64,000 nt of DNA from Bacteroidota bacterium (GCA_023428135.1 JAEYZG010000017.1:1-64000), one strand, 5' to 3'; positions 1 to 9,481 are shown, numbered from the stretch's first letter. Notes: a model not told the origin generated them from the letters alone. Program-made: numbers and translations.

Positions 1-2766
1 GTGTGAAACCCTTACAGTATAGGTGCCACCTTTCTTTATATTTAAATATCTGCCGGTATCTCCGGTTGACCATTGGTAATAGGTTGCATTTGCTCCGGCA
101 TCAAGATTAATAGAGTCTCCTTCACATAAATAGGTATCTGCTCCTATATTTATGGAAGGTCTGTCTTTTCTTGTCACCATAATAGTGTCACTTGTTAAGC
201 ACGATCCTAATTTGACGGTGACATAATATTTTCCAGCAGCCCCGACACTTATTTCATTATTGGTGGAATAATTACTCCATCGTGAAGTCGATCCAGGAAT
301 TGGATTCTTTAAAGTTAAAAATTGCCCTGTGCACAGAATCGTATCATTGCCCAGATTAATTTGTGGGGTACTAAAGGAAATTTTTATCGTATCAGAAGAA
401 GGAGGAAAGTATTTGTTTTGTACTCTAACCCAATAAGTCCCCGACTTATTTATTGTTACAGATTCGGTAGTATCTCCTGTTGACCACAAATATTGACTGT
501 AAGGATTCTGAGCATTAAGAACAACACTATCCTTTTCACATAAAAAATTATCGGGCCCCAGGTTAACATAAGGTTTAGATATGGATATAACATTTATAGT
601 ATCAGAATTACTACATCTGTCATAAGAAACTGTAACGCTGTATTCTCCTGTCTGGCTTACAGTTCTTTGAGGTCCTGATAAAAAATAAGCAGGCTTCCAT
701 AAATAGGTTGCGCCAGGATTACCTGCATCTAAAATAATCTGATCCGGGTAAAGAATGATCGTGTCTCTTCCTAGATTTATAACAGGTTTGATTCGCTGAA
801 AGGCTTCGATGGTATCGGTATAAATACAACCATTATCTACTTTTACTATATATACACCGGCCTGTTTTATACTTATAGTTTTAGTTGTCTGGCCGGTAGA
901 CCAGGTGTAATTGCTGAAACCGTCCAGGGCATCCAATACTGTGGAGTCTCCTTCGCAGAAAGTAATATCAGGGCCTATAGAGTATTTGGAACCATGTGAA
1001 AATGGGGATGACTGTTTCTTTGTTGTATCAATGGCTATAGCTGTGACAGCGCAGGGATTGGTCAGCTGACCAGAATAGGTCCAGTTGCCTGAATTGGTAT
1101 ATACCTCTGCAATAAAATCTTTTCCCTGAGCATTATTGTTAAAACCATTGTCATAAAACAACTGTACAACTGTTCCTTCCGTTGAAGTACCGGAAATTTT
1201 ATCCGGAGATCGGTAGTTGATAACAGGAGGAGCTAAGGCAGTAGATGAGATGCTGCCTTCATTATTGAAAATTATGTTGTTCCTGACTACTGCAGAATTC
1301 CCATTCGAAATAGCTTCTGATTTATTAAAAGCTATAATATTTTCGGCTCCTTTTTTTCCTATATGGTAAATGCCATAAATATTTGTAGTTATTCCATTGC
1401 CTCCATTAGGGATCGGATTTTTTCCAGATATATCAGTTCCAATGAAGTTGTTATAAATATATGTCTGTAAAATATCATCTTTAAAGTTCGCTGTGTACCA
1501 ATATTGCACACCGACATTAATACCATTTTCGGAATTTCCTGATATAATATTTCTATCCGATTCAAGTTCACCTCCGATGAAAAGGCCGAGTGCGGTGTAT
1601 AGTTGTATGCCATGTCCTGTATTTGGAAGCGCAATACTTCCTGAAGGATCTGTCCCTATTTTGTTACCTGTTATTTTTCCACTAAAACGATAACCCTTGC
1701 CAGCATCAACTGAGTATACATCTGCACTGCTTATACCATGGTTCCCATTGCCGGAAATTACATTATCGGAGATAACAGATTGGTCAGCTTTAATTTTTAT
1801 TCCACTTCTGGAATTTCCAAGTCCAGGATCTCCATTCGCATTGGTTCCAATGAAATTGTTACAAATATAAATATTTGAAGATGTGGGGACATTTATTAAT
1901 ATTCCGTTTCCCGATGCGTTGGTTTCACCGGTATTTGAAATAAGCAAATTACCTTTTCCTTCTTTTCCAATGTATATATATGCTAATCCATTTGAGTCGT
2001 AATATGCTTTAGGGCTGGAACCAATTCCATTAGAGAAGTTTCTTAATGTAAGGCCATAAATTTCCACATTAGAGCAGTGATATAAGGATAAGCCTATAAA
2101 CTGTCCGTTACCTTGTAATACTATTGTTTCTTTTCCATCTATAAACCCAGGTTGAGTTGAGCCGTCTATAAGAATGTTTTTAGATATATCTGGTAGAGGA
2201 GTTGGAATATTAATGACATGAGGGCCCTGACCGGTAATGTTAAAAAAGATGGAGTCTTTAGCCTTGGTTGTATAAGAAAATTCCAATGCTTCTCTAAGGC
2301 TTCCTGGCCCTGAGTCATTGGTATTGGTAACAGTATAACGAGTAGCTTTAAAGTTTTCAAAATTATCCCATGGAATATCGCAGGTACTGTTTTTGCCTTT
2401 AATAACCAAAGCCGGCCCTGGTAATTTATTACCATTGATTGTAATATTAGAATTCCTCTCTCCGAAAGTACCATCTGGATACATTACATAAAAATAATTA
2501 CTGATTTTCCAGTTTTCTTTGGTTAAAACGGGTAATGGACTATCAAGATAAATAGTAAGTGAGTATGGTATATAATCTCCAACACGGAGATGTTTTCTAA
2601 AGTCAATTCGACCACTTGATGAAGTCGAGGCGTTTGCCTTATTAATTGCTTCGTACAGGGTTCCCGGGCCATCACCAGCAAAACTGTTAACCAAAATGAT
2701 CTCTCCCTGGCAAAATGCAAGGTGAAAAGTAAAATACAATAAAAATGACAATAAAAATTTCTTCAT
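1..2766 (-). CDS. Large secreted surface protein, beta-helix plus Ig-like repeats (C-terminus beyond window)
   Basis: The frame is open from an ATG at 2766 to base 1, giving 922 residues with no stop, so the gene is cut by the window edge. It starts with a signal peptide (MKKFLLSFLLYFTFHLAFC). The next ~500 residues are rich in short repeated motifs such as GNGNHGI, NFIGTD and ISGNSENGI, typical of right-handed parallel beta-helix proteins. After that come at least five copies of an ~85-residue module carrying INLGxDTxLCEGDSxxLDA, then YxWSTG, then GTYxVxV. These are Ig/PKD-like adhesion modules common in Bacteroidota surface proteins. A T9SS sorting domain would be expected past the edge, but is not visible. 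The role is probably cell-surface or extracellular adhesion; the exact ligand is unknown. Confidence 0.85.
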   Translation of the reverse strand, partial: MKKFLLSFLLYFTFHLAFCQGEIILVNSFAGDGPGTLYEAINKANASTSSSGRIDFRKHLRVGDYIPYSLTIYLDSPLPVLTKENWKISNYFYVMYPDGTFGERNSNITINGNKLPGPALVIKGKNSTCDIPWDNFENFKATRYTVTNTNDSGPGSLREALEFSYTTKAKDSIFFNITGQGPHVINIPTPLPDISKNILIDGSTQPGFIDGKETIVLQGNGQFIGLSLYHCSNVEIYGLTLRNFSNGIGSSPKAYYDSNGLAYIYIGKEGKGNLLISNTGETNASGNGILINVPTSSNIYICNNFIGTNANGDPGLGNSRSGIKIKADQSVISDNVISGNGNHGISSADVYSVDAGKGYRFSGKITGNKIGTDPSGSIALPNTGHGIQLYTALGLFIGGELESDRNIISGNSENGINVGVQYWYTANFKDDILQTYIYNNFIGTDISGKNPIPNGGNGITTNIYGIYHIGKKGAENIIAFNKSEAISNGNSAVVRNNIIFNNEGSISSTALAPPVINYRSPDKISGTSTEGTVVQLFYDNGFNNNAQGKDFIAEVYTNSGNWTYSGQLTNPCAVTAIAIDTTKKQSSPFSHGSKYSIGPDITFCEGDSTVLDALDGFSNYTWSTGQTTKTISIKQAGVYIVKVDNGCIYTDTIEAFQRIKPVINLGRDTIILYPDQIILDAGNPGATYLWKPAYFLSGPQRTVSQTGEYSVTVSYDRCSNSDTINVISISKPYVNLGPDNFLCEKDSVVLNAQNPYSQYLWSTGDTTESVTINKSGTYWVRVQNKYFPPSSDTIKISFSTPQINLGNDTILCTGQFLTLKNPIPGSTSRWSNYSTNNEISVGAAGKYYVTVKLGSCLTSDTIMVTRKDRPSINIGADTYLCEGDSINLDAGANATYYQWSTGDTGRYLNIKKGGTYTVRVSH

Positions 2767-2911
2767 AACAGTGATTATAGACTGTTTATCCTTTAAAAAG
2801 ATAAAAGGTAAATGAGGATTGTTATATTGTTGATGATTAGTGGTTTGTCTGGTTTTTATGGAATACTAAATTTTACAAATTAATTATTGAACCAAGCGGT
2901 TTTTCAACTTA

Positions 2912-2983
2912 CATCGCCCGTTCTAACTTATCCTTACCAAACTAATCCCTGATCTTATCCTTCGCCTGATACAGGTTGATTTT
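2912..2983 (-). pseudogene. Relic of a dinB 3' end
   Basis: Translated on the minus strand this gives KINLYQAKDKIRD, a stop, then FGKDKLERAM. It aligns residue for residue with the last 24 codons of the intact DNA polymerase IV gene at 19066 (KINLYQAMDKIRYKFGEDKV, then GRAV). Nothing upstream resembles the rest of dinB. The neighbouring base stretch joins a dispersed repeat, as it does at the intact gene. It is a decayed fragment, not an expressed gene. Confidence 0.8.
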
Positions 2984-2993
2984 TTTTTGCGCA

Positions 2994-3096
2994 GCTGGTT
3001 CAAGCGTCCCCGCTTGAAATATCACAATAAGTAAACGTATAAATAAGTGGACGCTTAAAAATTAATAGGTCCAAGCGTGGACGCTTGAATCAGCAG
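2994..3096. repeat. Dispersed repeat family A, copy 1
   Basis: A ~100-bp element bounded by GCTGGTTCAAGCG on the left and CGCTTGAATCAGC on the right, so the ends are inverted repeats. The inner part has AAATATCACAATAA followed by GTGGACGCTT. The same ends and the same inner AAATATCACAATAA recur at 17412-17523, and a shorter copy lies at 13456-13522. It has no coding capacity and looks like a small non-autonomous palindromic element. Confidence 0.75.
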
Positions 3097-3116
3097 GAGA
3101 AATGAAGAAATTCTAT

Positions 3117-3147
3117 TTTGTAAATTTCTATCAGTTATCTATCTTTG
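3117..3147 (+). promoter_or_regulatory. Consensus Bacteroidota promoter
   Basis: TTTG at 3117-3120, exactly 19 bases, then TATCTTTG at 3140-3147. This matches the Bacteroidota housekeeping consensus TTTG-N19-TAnnTTTG without mismatch. Transcription would start near 3154 and run towards the basic protein and AAA ATPase genes, leaving a leader of about 350 nt before the ATG at 3506. Confidence 0.6.
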
Positions 3148-3198
3148 CATTGTTGTTATTTCTCCTTAACTATAATCACTTTTAACAGGAGGTCACCA

Positions 3199-3243
3199 AT
3201 GTTAGAATTTATCCAAATATCGCCCATTCGATTCTTTGCTTAG
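3199..3243 (+). CDS. Possible 14-residue leader peptide
   Basis: An AGGAGG sequence at 3187-3192 sits 6 bases before ATG at 3199, opening a 14-codon frame (MLEFIQISPIRFFA) that ends with TAG at 3241. A full Shine-Dalgarno is uncommon in this phylum, so this one stands out, and it lies just inside the transcript predicted from the promoter at 3117. It could be a translated leader or uORF, or simply chance. No codon run suggesting attenuation is visible. Confidence 0.3.
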   Translation: MLEFIQISPIRFFA

Positions 3244-3505
3244 TGTAGCAAGGCTTGGATCGTATTTTCTTCACAATCATCATAAGATTTCAGGAGTAGG
3301 GTTTAAACTTTATATCCTTGTTGTTTCTATTGTGGCTGCTTGTCACGACTAAGCATTATTTTCTCAGTTCAATTTTAAATTGATTTGAGCAAAAGCTTTA
3401 TTGCCTCTAAAAATAGCAATACGTTTTTGTGAGTTGAATGAGCATCTCCTTCCGGCTGCAAGGCAGCTGACAGGAATCCTATGTTCAATGATAATATGTA
3501 TAAGT

Positions 3506-4225
3506 ATGGACAAAAGGGATATAACCCTTTGTATACGCATTCAATCTGCAAGAAAGAAAAAAAGATTGCAGAAAGATGCATTAGAAAAGAAGTTAATTGC
3601 TTTATATAAAGAACGAAATAATTTGGTTATCCAAATCAGAAACCTCGGATATGCTCCTTTGAATCCTCCGGTACAGAAGGGCTACAAAAGGATATTTGTT
3701 TTGAGAGAAGATGTAAGAAGAAGTCCAAGGGCATTATTTTATATAGACTTACTGAAAAAGATAAACACAGTTCAATATAGTGATTCTAAAAAGTTTCTTG
3801 TAAAAAGACGCAGGCGTGGTAAAAAAATCTATGTAAGTCGTGAACAGAAACTGAGAGCCTTTTATGAATATGAATGGAAAAAAGTAAAACTATCTGAATG
3901 GGAAAGATTTTATTTCACAGAATCTGTATTACTTAACAGGAAAGGTGAGCCATATAAAATATATACTTTTAATGAACCCTGGAGATATGTACTAAAGGTT
4001 GTTCCGAATATGATTACACTGCTTCAGGTAAAGGATGCCATACTGGAGCAGAGATCTGATGAGATCAGTAATTATCTTATCAGAAACAATCTGGAAGGAA
4101 AACTTAGGAAATTGCTTGGATACAAAAAATACTGGTCTTATTCTCCCAATGCAAAGTATGATAATCCGCTTCGGAATAAACCGGTATATAAAATTCTGGA
4201 TGAATATTATGATGATTCAATTTAA
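3506..4225 (+). CDS. Basic protein of unknown function
   Basis: 239 residues from ATG 3506. The frame extends upstream to ATG 3488 and TTG 3401, but the extra residues look non-coding in character. The N-terminal third is a strongly basic predicted coiled coil (ARKKKRLQKDALEKKLIALY). A very basic patch RRRRGKK follows near residue 115, then an aromatic-rich region (YEYEWKKVKLSEWERFYFTE). There is no signal peptide or membrane segment, and no family is recognised. The charge suggests nucleic-acid binding, which is only inference. The gene lies upstream of an AAA+ ATPase on the same strand, separated by a hairpin-rich repeat. Confidence 0.6.
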   Translation: MDKRDITLCIRIQSARKKKRLQKDALEKKLIALYKERNNLVIQIRNLGYAPLNPPVQKGYKRIFVLREDVRRSPRALFYIDLLKKINTVQYSDSKKFLVKRRRRGKKIYVSREQKLRAFYEYEWKKVKLSEWERFYFTESVLLNRKGEPYKIYTFNEPWRYVLKVVPNMITLLQVKDAILEQRSDEISNYLIRNNLEGKLRKLLGYKKYWSYSPNAKYDNPLRNKPVYKILDEYYDDSI

Positions 4226-4283
4226 ACGATACTAAAAACGGAAGCTTATTAAGAGAAGAATGAAGAGCAATAATGTAAAAAGA

Positions 4284-4411
4284 CCTCACCCTAAATCCCT
4301 CTCCTGAAGGAGAGGGACTTTAATGTGTATGTTATTAGTTATATCACTATTAATTCAATATTTTATCTCCTACTGTTCCCTTCTTCTTCAGGAGAAGGGC
4401 AAGGGATGAGG
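4284..4411. repeat. Inverted-repeat element with two internal hairpins
   Basis: The left arm begins CCTCACCCTAAATCCC and contains the perfect hairpin CCCTCTCC-TGAA-GGAGAGGG (4297-4316). The right arm holds CCCTTCTTCTTCAGGAGAAGGG (4378-4399) and ends AAGGGATGAGG, the inverse of the left end. The arms therefore pair over ~35 bases around a 60-bp AT-rich centre. Sequences of this CCTCACCC...GGAGAGGG type are scattered through many bacterial genomes as small palindromic elements. Confidence 0.65.
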
Positions 4412-4513
4412 TTTGTTGAATTTGATACGGGACCTGAAGACGTAATCCTACTAATGAATTATTGCGGCCCATGAGGTATGCAATGACAATTTAATGAATG
4501 TAAAAGTAAACTA

Positions 4514-5596
4514 ATGAATCATAAATCAATTTATATAGATATGTATGACAAGGCGACATTTATTCAGCCTTACATATATTATTACCTGACCTTTGATGTT
4601 ATTCCCAACAGAATGGGAATAAGGAATATAGATAAGAATAAATTATATAATTGTCTTATTGAAAAGTATTCTGTTTCAGAAGAAAAAATTATTAAATCCC
4701 AGTCATTTGATCAGGGAAAAAATGAAATATGGCACAGCCATGTATTATTTAATATTGGAAATCATTGTATGGTCTATTTCAATTCAAACTGGGGATGTTA
4801 TCCAGGGGCCAGACTTGTAGAGGTGATCTATTCACATAGAACGGATCCTGATTTTAGAAGGGAATTGGAAGACCTTGTTAAAAGTTGTATTATCAAAGAG
4901 GAGATAAAGTCAGAAATAAATCTAATCTGTAAGGATGATACGCTTTCTCTTTCTTCATTTGAAATATCGGATATCAATCTTGATCTTAGTTTAAACTATA
5001 ATGATGATTTTATAGAGATAGATAAGATCATAAAAGTAAGATTGAACAGGCCTAAGGATAAAGGTATTGTTCTGTTGCACGGGCTTCCTGGCACTGGAAA
5101 GACAAACTATATAAGGCACCTTATTTCAAATGTAAATAAGAGAATGATTTACCTGCCTCCTGATCTGGTATATGAAATAGGAAGCCCCGGATTTCTTTCT
5201 TTTCTTTACTACTATTCAGAATCTGTACTTGTTATAGAAGACGCAGAAAACGTAGTAATGGAAAGGTCAGGAGGTTCGAATGGTGCGATATCTAATCTTC
5301 TCAACCTCTGTGACGGACTATTGTCAGATTGTCTGAATATTCAAGTGGTGTGTTCGTTTAATACGGATATTTCGAAAATAGATAAAGCGCTGATGAGAAA
5401 AGGCCGACTTATTGCAAAGTATGAGTTTCAAAAGCTCACTGTCGATAAGGCACAAAGGCTTTCAGATTCTTTAGGGTTTACAAATCTTATCACTCAAAGA
5501 ATGTCAGTAAGTGAAATCTACAATCAGGGGCAAAAGGAATTTACCTGCAGTCCTAGGGCATCAATTGGATTCGGAAGAAATAAAATTGTTGCTTAG
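4514..5596 (+). CDS. Orphan AAA+ ATPase
   Basis: 360 residues. Residues 1-170 form an unfamiliar N-terminal region that starts YIDMYDKATFIQPYIYYYL. The AAA module has Walker A at 190-197 (GLPGTGKT) and Walker B at 238-245 (VLVIEDAE). A sensor-1-like SFNT lies at 281-284, followed by the typical DKALMRKGRL segment with a candidate arginine finger. The LLNLCDGLL stretch and the KGRL ending resemble classical AAA proteins of the Bcs1/proteasomal-ATPase type. There is no membrane segment or protease domain, so it is probably a cytoplasmic remodelling ATPase that hands its product to an unknown partner. The basic protein upstream is the obvious candidate partner, by position only. A terminator follows directly. 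Confidence 0.8.
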   Translation: MNHKSIYIDMYDKATFIQPYIYYYLTFDVIPNRMGIRNIDKNKLYNCLIEKYSVSEEKIIKSQSFDQGKNEIWHSHVLFNIGNHCMVYFNSNWGCYPGARLVEVIYSHRTDPDFRRELEDLVKSCIIKEEIKSEINLICKDDTLSLSSFEISDINLDLSLNYNDDFIEIDKIIKVRLNRPKDKGIVLLHGLPGTGKTNYIRHLISNVNKRMIYLPPDLVYEIGSPGFLSFLYYYSESVLVIEDAENVVMERSGGSNGAISNLLNLCDGLLSDCLNIQVVCSFNTDISKIDKALMRKGRLIAKYEFQKLTVDKAQRLSDSLGFTNLITQRMSVSEIYNQGQKEFTCSPRASIGFGRNKIVA

Positions 5597-5608
5597 GTTT
5601 TAAACTTA

Positions 5609-5642
5609 GAAAGCCTGAAAGTTGTAGCTTTCAGGCTTTTTT
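5609..5642 (+). terminator. Rho-independent terminator
   Basis: Stem AAGCCTGAAAG / CTTTCAGGCTT with a TTGTAG loop, followed by a T run. It lies 13 bases after the AAA ATPase stop codon. Confidence 0.85.
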
Positions 5643-5810
5643 ATGTTTTCTACTTTTACCATTGACCATTCTTTTCTTGAGACTAAAGTTAACATGACGA
5701 GGTACGAGCATACATTATCACTCTATACATTATCTGTTTTATATATGGGTTTACATGAGTGATATTAAGATTTTAGTCTGACATTACAAATGTAATCTGG
5801 ATGATTCATA

Positions 5811-8129
5811 TCATTCAACGATAAACTTCTTAACGTGTCCTTCAGAAGTTTTTAAGATGTATACACCTTTGTGAAAATTACTGATGTTTATTGAATTTAC
5901 ATTTTCAGCTTTCATTATTTTTTGCCCGCATAATGATTCTATTTCAAATGAGCATGGTGTATTAAAATTAAGCTGGTCTCTGGCGGGATTGGGAAATAGT
6001 TGAAGTTCGGAGGTACTCAAGTGATATTTGTTATTTCCGGTAACCACATACTCACTCCCAATAACTACTTCCGTTTTATTAGTGATGATAGGTTCATTAT
6101 AGTCAAAATATATAGATGCTTTATTGGATATTGTGGTAAAGTCAGGATTTCCTTCTTTTTGTTTGATAGAAAATTTAATGAAACCATGACTTTTAGGTTC
6201 ATTAACATTACTGTCTGGAAGTAAGATGTTTTTAAAAGTCCATATGAATATATTACCATTCTCGATCATTAGCTCATAATTATGGCTTGCAGCAAGCATC
6301 TTTAATGTTCCGGGAGCGTGTTCCGGAGAAAGAGTGTCTATCACTTTTACAGTAAAAGCGGTATCTGTGCCAGTGTTTTGAAAACGGATCAGATATTCTA
6401 GGTCTGAAGAGGCAGAAATAAATTTCTTTTGTTGCCCATTGTCAGAAAATACTTGCTTGTCATTAGGGTCAAATGATCCTGTAACGATTGTTCGTGCCGT
6501 ATCTTTGTTATTAAGAGTATATTTATCACCTGCGTATAAAACTTCGGTACTTGATACAATTTCTTTATTTAATAAAGAAGCATTAGCAGGAACTTTTGAA
6601 TTTACTATATATCTGAGAGATGTCTGACCATTAATGGAGTTCACCAGCCATCTGATTTTATTTTTGGATACACTCACGGGAGCAGAGCTGTAAGTAATAT
6701 TTGTCAGATTTGTATCAATGTAGAGGTCAGCATTGAAATAATAGATTGTTTCTTTGCTATTATTTTTAATATCAATATAATAAGTAGTTCCAAAACCAGG
6801 TCTCATTCTGTCTGCTGTAATTTCTATCTGCAAATCATTTTCTCTCGAAGGTACTGCAGGTATATTTACATTGTCATAATATTGAAAGGTGTCTTTTCTT
6901 GTAAGATCTAACTGAACATTCGAAGTTTCCCAGCCTTCTTCTGAGAATGTAAGAGTATATTTTTCTCCAAGAGGTAGTTTTAATCCTTTGAATGTTCCGT
7001 TTGGTAAAAACAGAAGTCTATTGCCTGGTTGTATTTCAAGTATTTTATTTGAAAGTGAAGTCTCATCTACATCTTTTTTTCTGTTATTATTTACATCGTA
7101 AAAAATGCTACCGGAAATATACCCATCATTACAATCAGGGCTTCCTACATACCTCACAGTGTCTGCCTTTGACCAGCAGTAGCCTCTTCCCTTATCATAA
7201 ACATCACCGGTAATGATCACTGGTTTATAAAATTGAGGACTGAATTGAGTTGGGTATTGATCCTTATAATCAGTATCGTCAATTGTTTTGTAAATAAGGC
7301 GGGTATATGTCGTATTTGCTTTAAAAGGAAAGACAGTGTCCCCAGGACAAATACTAATTGTCTTATATGGAAAATGGTAGCTACCAATTGTACCTTTTCG
7401 TATAAGAAATTTATTTGACTTAAAAGTCATTGTACTTGTTGCACAATTACATACATACCCAGGGACATAAGTTGATATAGGAGTTAAAGCGCTGATTGCT
7501 AATTGAAGTGTGTCTCCATCCTTTAAGTCAGTTGCGTTTATATATTTTGTTGTGATAGTTTTATTATTAATATAATAGATAAACTGATAATTATATGATT
7601 CATTAAGATAAGAGGAACATGGCGTAGTTAATACATTAGTTAATACACTGGTATAGTGGGTAAGGTCAAGCCCGGCCGTTGGAGAACATAATAAAATAGT
7701 ATCCCCATATTTTTCGATTTCACCACTTAGAAAGTCCCTTATTACAATGGATTCAATTTGCTCATCACTTCTATCTTGCTGTTTTACAATTGCAATTGTA
7801 TCTTTTTGATTAATAATAATATAATAGGGAGTATTATTATGAAAAAGCCTTGCTGAAAATGAATTAACAGGTGCTCCAAAGGAAGAGTATAGTCGATGTC
7901 CTGTAGTTGAATAAATATCCACGGGCCAGGAAAAATTATATTTAAAAGTATATAAGGGATTTTTAGGCCAACATGCACCAACATAGTCATAGGATTTGCC
8001 GCTTTTATGAAATATGGAGCCATCAGTGACGCCAAGTTGATAATCTGTATTGGGTGCTATATATTGATATTGGCCATTGGCATGTCTGATTGTTAAAATT
8101 ACGAAGATTAGAGTAAGAATTTTTTTCAT
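5811..8129 (-). CDS. Secreted T9SS cargo protein with SdrD-like and DUF11-like domains
   Basis: 772 residues with a signal peptide (MKKILTLIFVILTIRHANG). The N-terminal ~320 residues are not recognised. A GSIFYDVNNNRKKDVDE segment near 335-355 is typical of SdrD B-like extracellular domains. It is followed by CARDB/DUF11-type beta-sandwich regions, including SFDPNDKQVF, FQNTGTDTAF and SIYFDYNEPI, a signature of proteins exported by Bacteroidota. The last ~75 residues (LQLFPNPARDQLNF ... KGVYILKTSEGHVKKFIVE) form a type A T9SS C-terminal sorting domain. The protein should therefore be secreted or anchored at the cell surface. No catalytic motif is seen; an adhesive or structural role is inferred. 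Confidence 0.88.
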   Translation of the reverse strand: MKKILTLIFVILTIRHANGQYQYIAPNTDYQLGVTDGSIFHKSGKSYDYVGACWPKNPLYTFKYNFSWPVDIYSTTGHRLYSSFGAPVNSFSARLFHNNTPYYIIINQKDTIAIVKQQDRSDEQIESIVIRDFLSGEIEKYGDTILLCSPTAGLDLTHYTSVLTNVLTTPCSSYLNESYNYQFIYYINNKTITTKYINATDLKDGDTLQLAISALTPISTYVPGYVCNCATSTMTFKSNKFLIRKGTIGSYHFPYKTISICPGDTVFPFKANTTYTRLIYKTIDDTDYKDQYPTQFSPQFYKPVIITGDVYDKGRGYCWSKADTVRYVGSPDCNDGYISGSIFYDVNNNRKKDVDETSLSNKILEIQPGNRLLFLPNGTFKGLKLPLGEKYTLTFSEEGWETSNVQLDLTRKDTFQYYDNVNIPAVPSRENDLQIEITADRMRPGFGTTYYIDIKNNSKETIYYFNADLYIDTNLTNITYSSAPVSVSKNKIRWLVNSINGQTSLRYIVNSKVPANASLLNKEIVSSTEVLYAGDKYTLNNKDTARTIVTGSFDPNDKQVFSDNGQQKKFISASSDLEYLIRFQNTGTDTAFTVKVIDTLSPEHAPGTLKMLAASHNYELMIENGNIFIWTFKNILLPDSNVNEPKSHGFIKFSIKQKEGNPDFTTISNKASIYFDYNEPIITNKTEVVIGSEYVVTGNNKYHLSTSELQLFPNPARDQLNFNTPCSFEIESLCGQKIMKAENVNSINISNFHKGVYILKTSEGHVKKFIVE

Positions 8130-8466
8130 GTGTTTTATTTAAAAGTAAAAAAAATTAAGTCGCTGATAAATAAAAGTATTCTTTTATCCGAAACTAATTC
8201 TATTCAAAGTTTTTATAGTCTTTAATAGATAAAATATAAAATTGGTAACCCATTGATTGTAAATTAATTTTCATTCCTGCTGGAAAATGTATAACAAGGT
8301 TTACATCATACCCTTTTAGTTTTATTTGTCGTAATGTAAAAATAAGCGTACATTTAAAATAGCTTTTGGGTGGAATGTTATTCTTTTAATCTGTCAAAGA
8401 CAGTTTTTTTTTAAAAAAACTTTGTAAAAAAATATTTTTAAATTTTTATATAATTTCAATACATCA
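8130..8466. other. Intergenic region between divergent genes
   Basis: 337 bases of very AT-rich DNA, with homopolymer A and T runs close to 8400-8440. It must hold promoters for both flanking genes, but no clear consensus, repeat or RNA structure was found. Confidence 0.5.
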
Positions 8467-9435
8467 ATGTCTTTTAAATTTAGTTTTTTAATTGTTTTAT
8501 CATCTCTCGTTCTATTTGTTGAATCCACTTGTTGCAAGGCAGATACATGTATATATCCTGTTGATTCATGTGAGTTAGAAGAAATGCAAAGTAAACTTCC
8601 CATTCAAGAGGAACCCTCAATTCATTCGTTAGACTGGATATTTAAAGTCAGGAACAGTTCTGATAGTACAATCATAACAGGTGGTCCCAATGATTTTAAA
8701 AATCTTTCCCAGATTGTTTCTGGAAAAACAGTTCATTTCAACCAGGAGGAAAAGGCAATTGTGAGTTTAACCTTCCCGGGTACCAATGTCTTTATATCAG
8801 ACACTTTACAGTTGAAGAAGATCAAATCTTTCATAAAAAGACATTCTTTTACGATGAGTCCCTGTGAGTCTTTTGAGTATCAGCAACCATTATGGATTTC
8901 CCCATTGGATGGAAACGAAGTAGTCAAAGCAGATATTGACAGAAAAGCTTTTGTACAGGGCAAGGCTTCTATCTTTATGGAAGGAAGAGATGAAACAAGA
9001 GATGGATTTGTTTGTTGTTTGGTGAGAAGTTTAAAGGATATATTTTATCAATCCTTTGATGATTCTCCGAAATCTGCACCCGATAAAACGTGGTTTTTCT
9101 TTTATGTTTATGGAGAGGGAAATCCCAATGCACATTTTAATCTTTTGGTTACACAAAGTTCTGAGTTTAAGAACAACAACCGTGATGTTACTAATTATTA
9201 TAATTACATGTTTCCATTAGACTTTATAGGCTGGAAACAAGTAGCAATACGATATTCAGATATGAAATCTACCAGTGCTACCAATATTAGTAATGGAGAG
9301 GTCAGTGGAACAAAAGCAACAGATGGTAGATCTTCTAGAAAAATTGTGAGTGTGCAGTATACACTCATATCTTCTTCACCTGAAGAATATGTGAGAATGA
9401 ATCTGGATAATTTATTGATACTGTCTGATGATTAA
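8467..9435 (+). CDS. Secreted protein of unknown function, possible carbohydrate-binding-like fold
   Basis: 322 residues with a hydrophobic N-terminal signal segment (FSFLIVLSSLVLFV) followed by a cysteine-rich stretch (STCCKADTCIYPVDSC). The second half contains alternating strands ending in FPLDFIGWKQVAIRYSDM. That pattern resembles the jelly-roll W..v.i.f.dm motif of CBM11/CIA30-like domains, but the match is weak. The C-terminus (VRMNLDNLLILSDD) also fits the last strand of such a domain. No catalytic site is apparent. The next gene starts 46 bases downstream on the same strand. Confidence 0.65.
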   Translation: MSFKFSFLIVLSSLVLFVESTCCKADTCIYPVDSCELEEMQSKLPIQEEPSIHSLDWIFKVRNSSDSTIITGGPNDFKNLSQIVSGKTVHFNQEEKAIVSLTFPGTNVFISDTLQLKKIKSFIKRHSFTMSPCESFEYQQPLWISPLDGNEVVKADIDRKAFVQGKASIFMEGRDETRDGFVCCLVRSLKDIFYQSFDDSPKSAPDKTWFFFYVYGEGNPNAHFNLLVTQSSEFKNNNRDVTNYYNYMFPLDFIGWKQVAIRYSDMKSTSATNISNGEVSGTKATDGRSSRKIVSVQYTLISSSPEEYVRMNLDNLLILSDD

Positions 9436-9481
9436 GTCTGAATTTAATTTTATATAAATTGCTTCTGAAAAATATTATCTT

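Noticed and set aside
3401..3505. Upstream extension of the basic protein from TTG 3401
   Set aside because: The residues do not look like a natural N-terminus, the start is TTG, and ATG 3506 leads directly into the predicted coiled coil.
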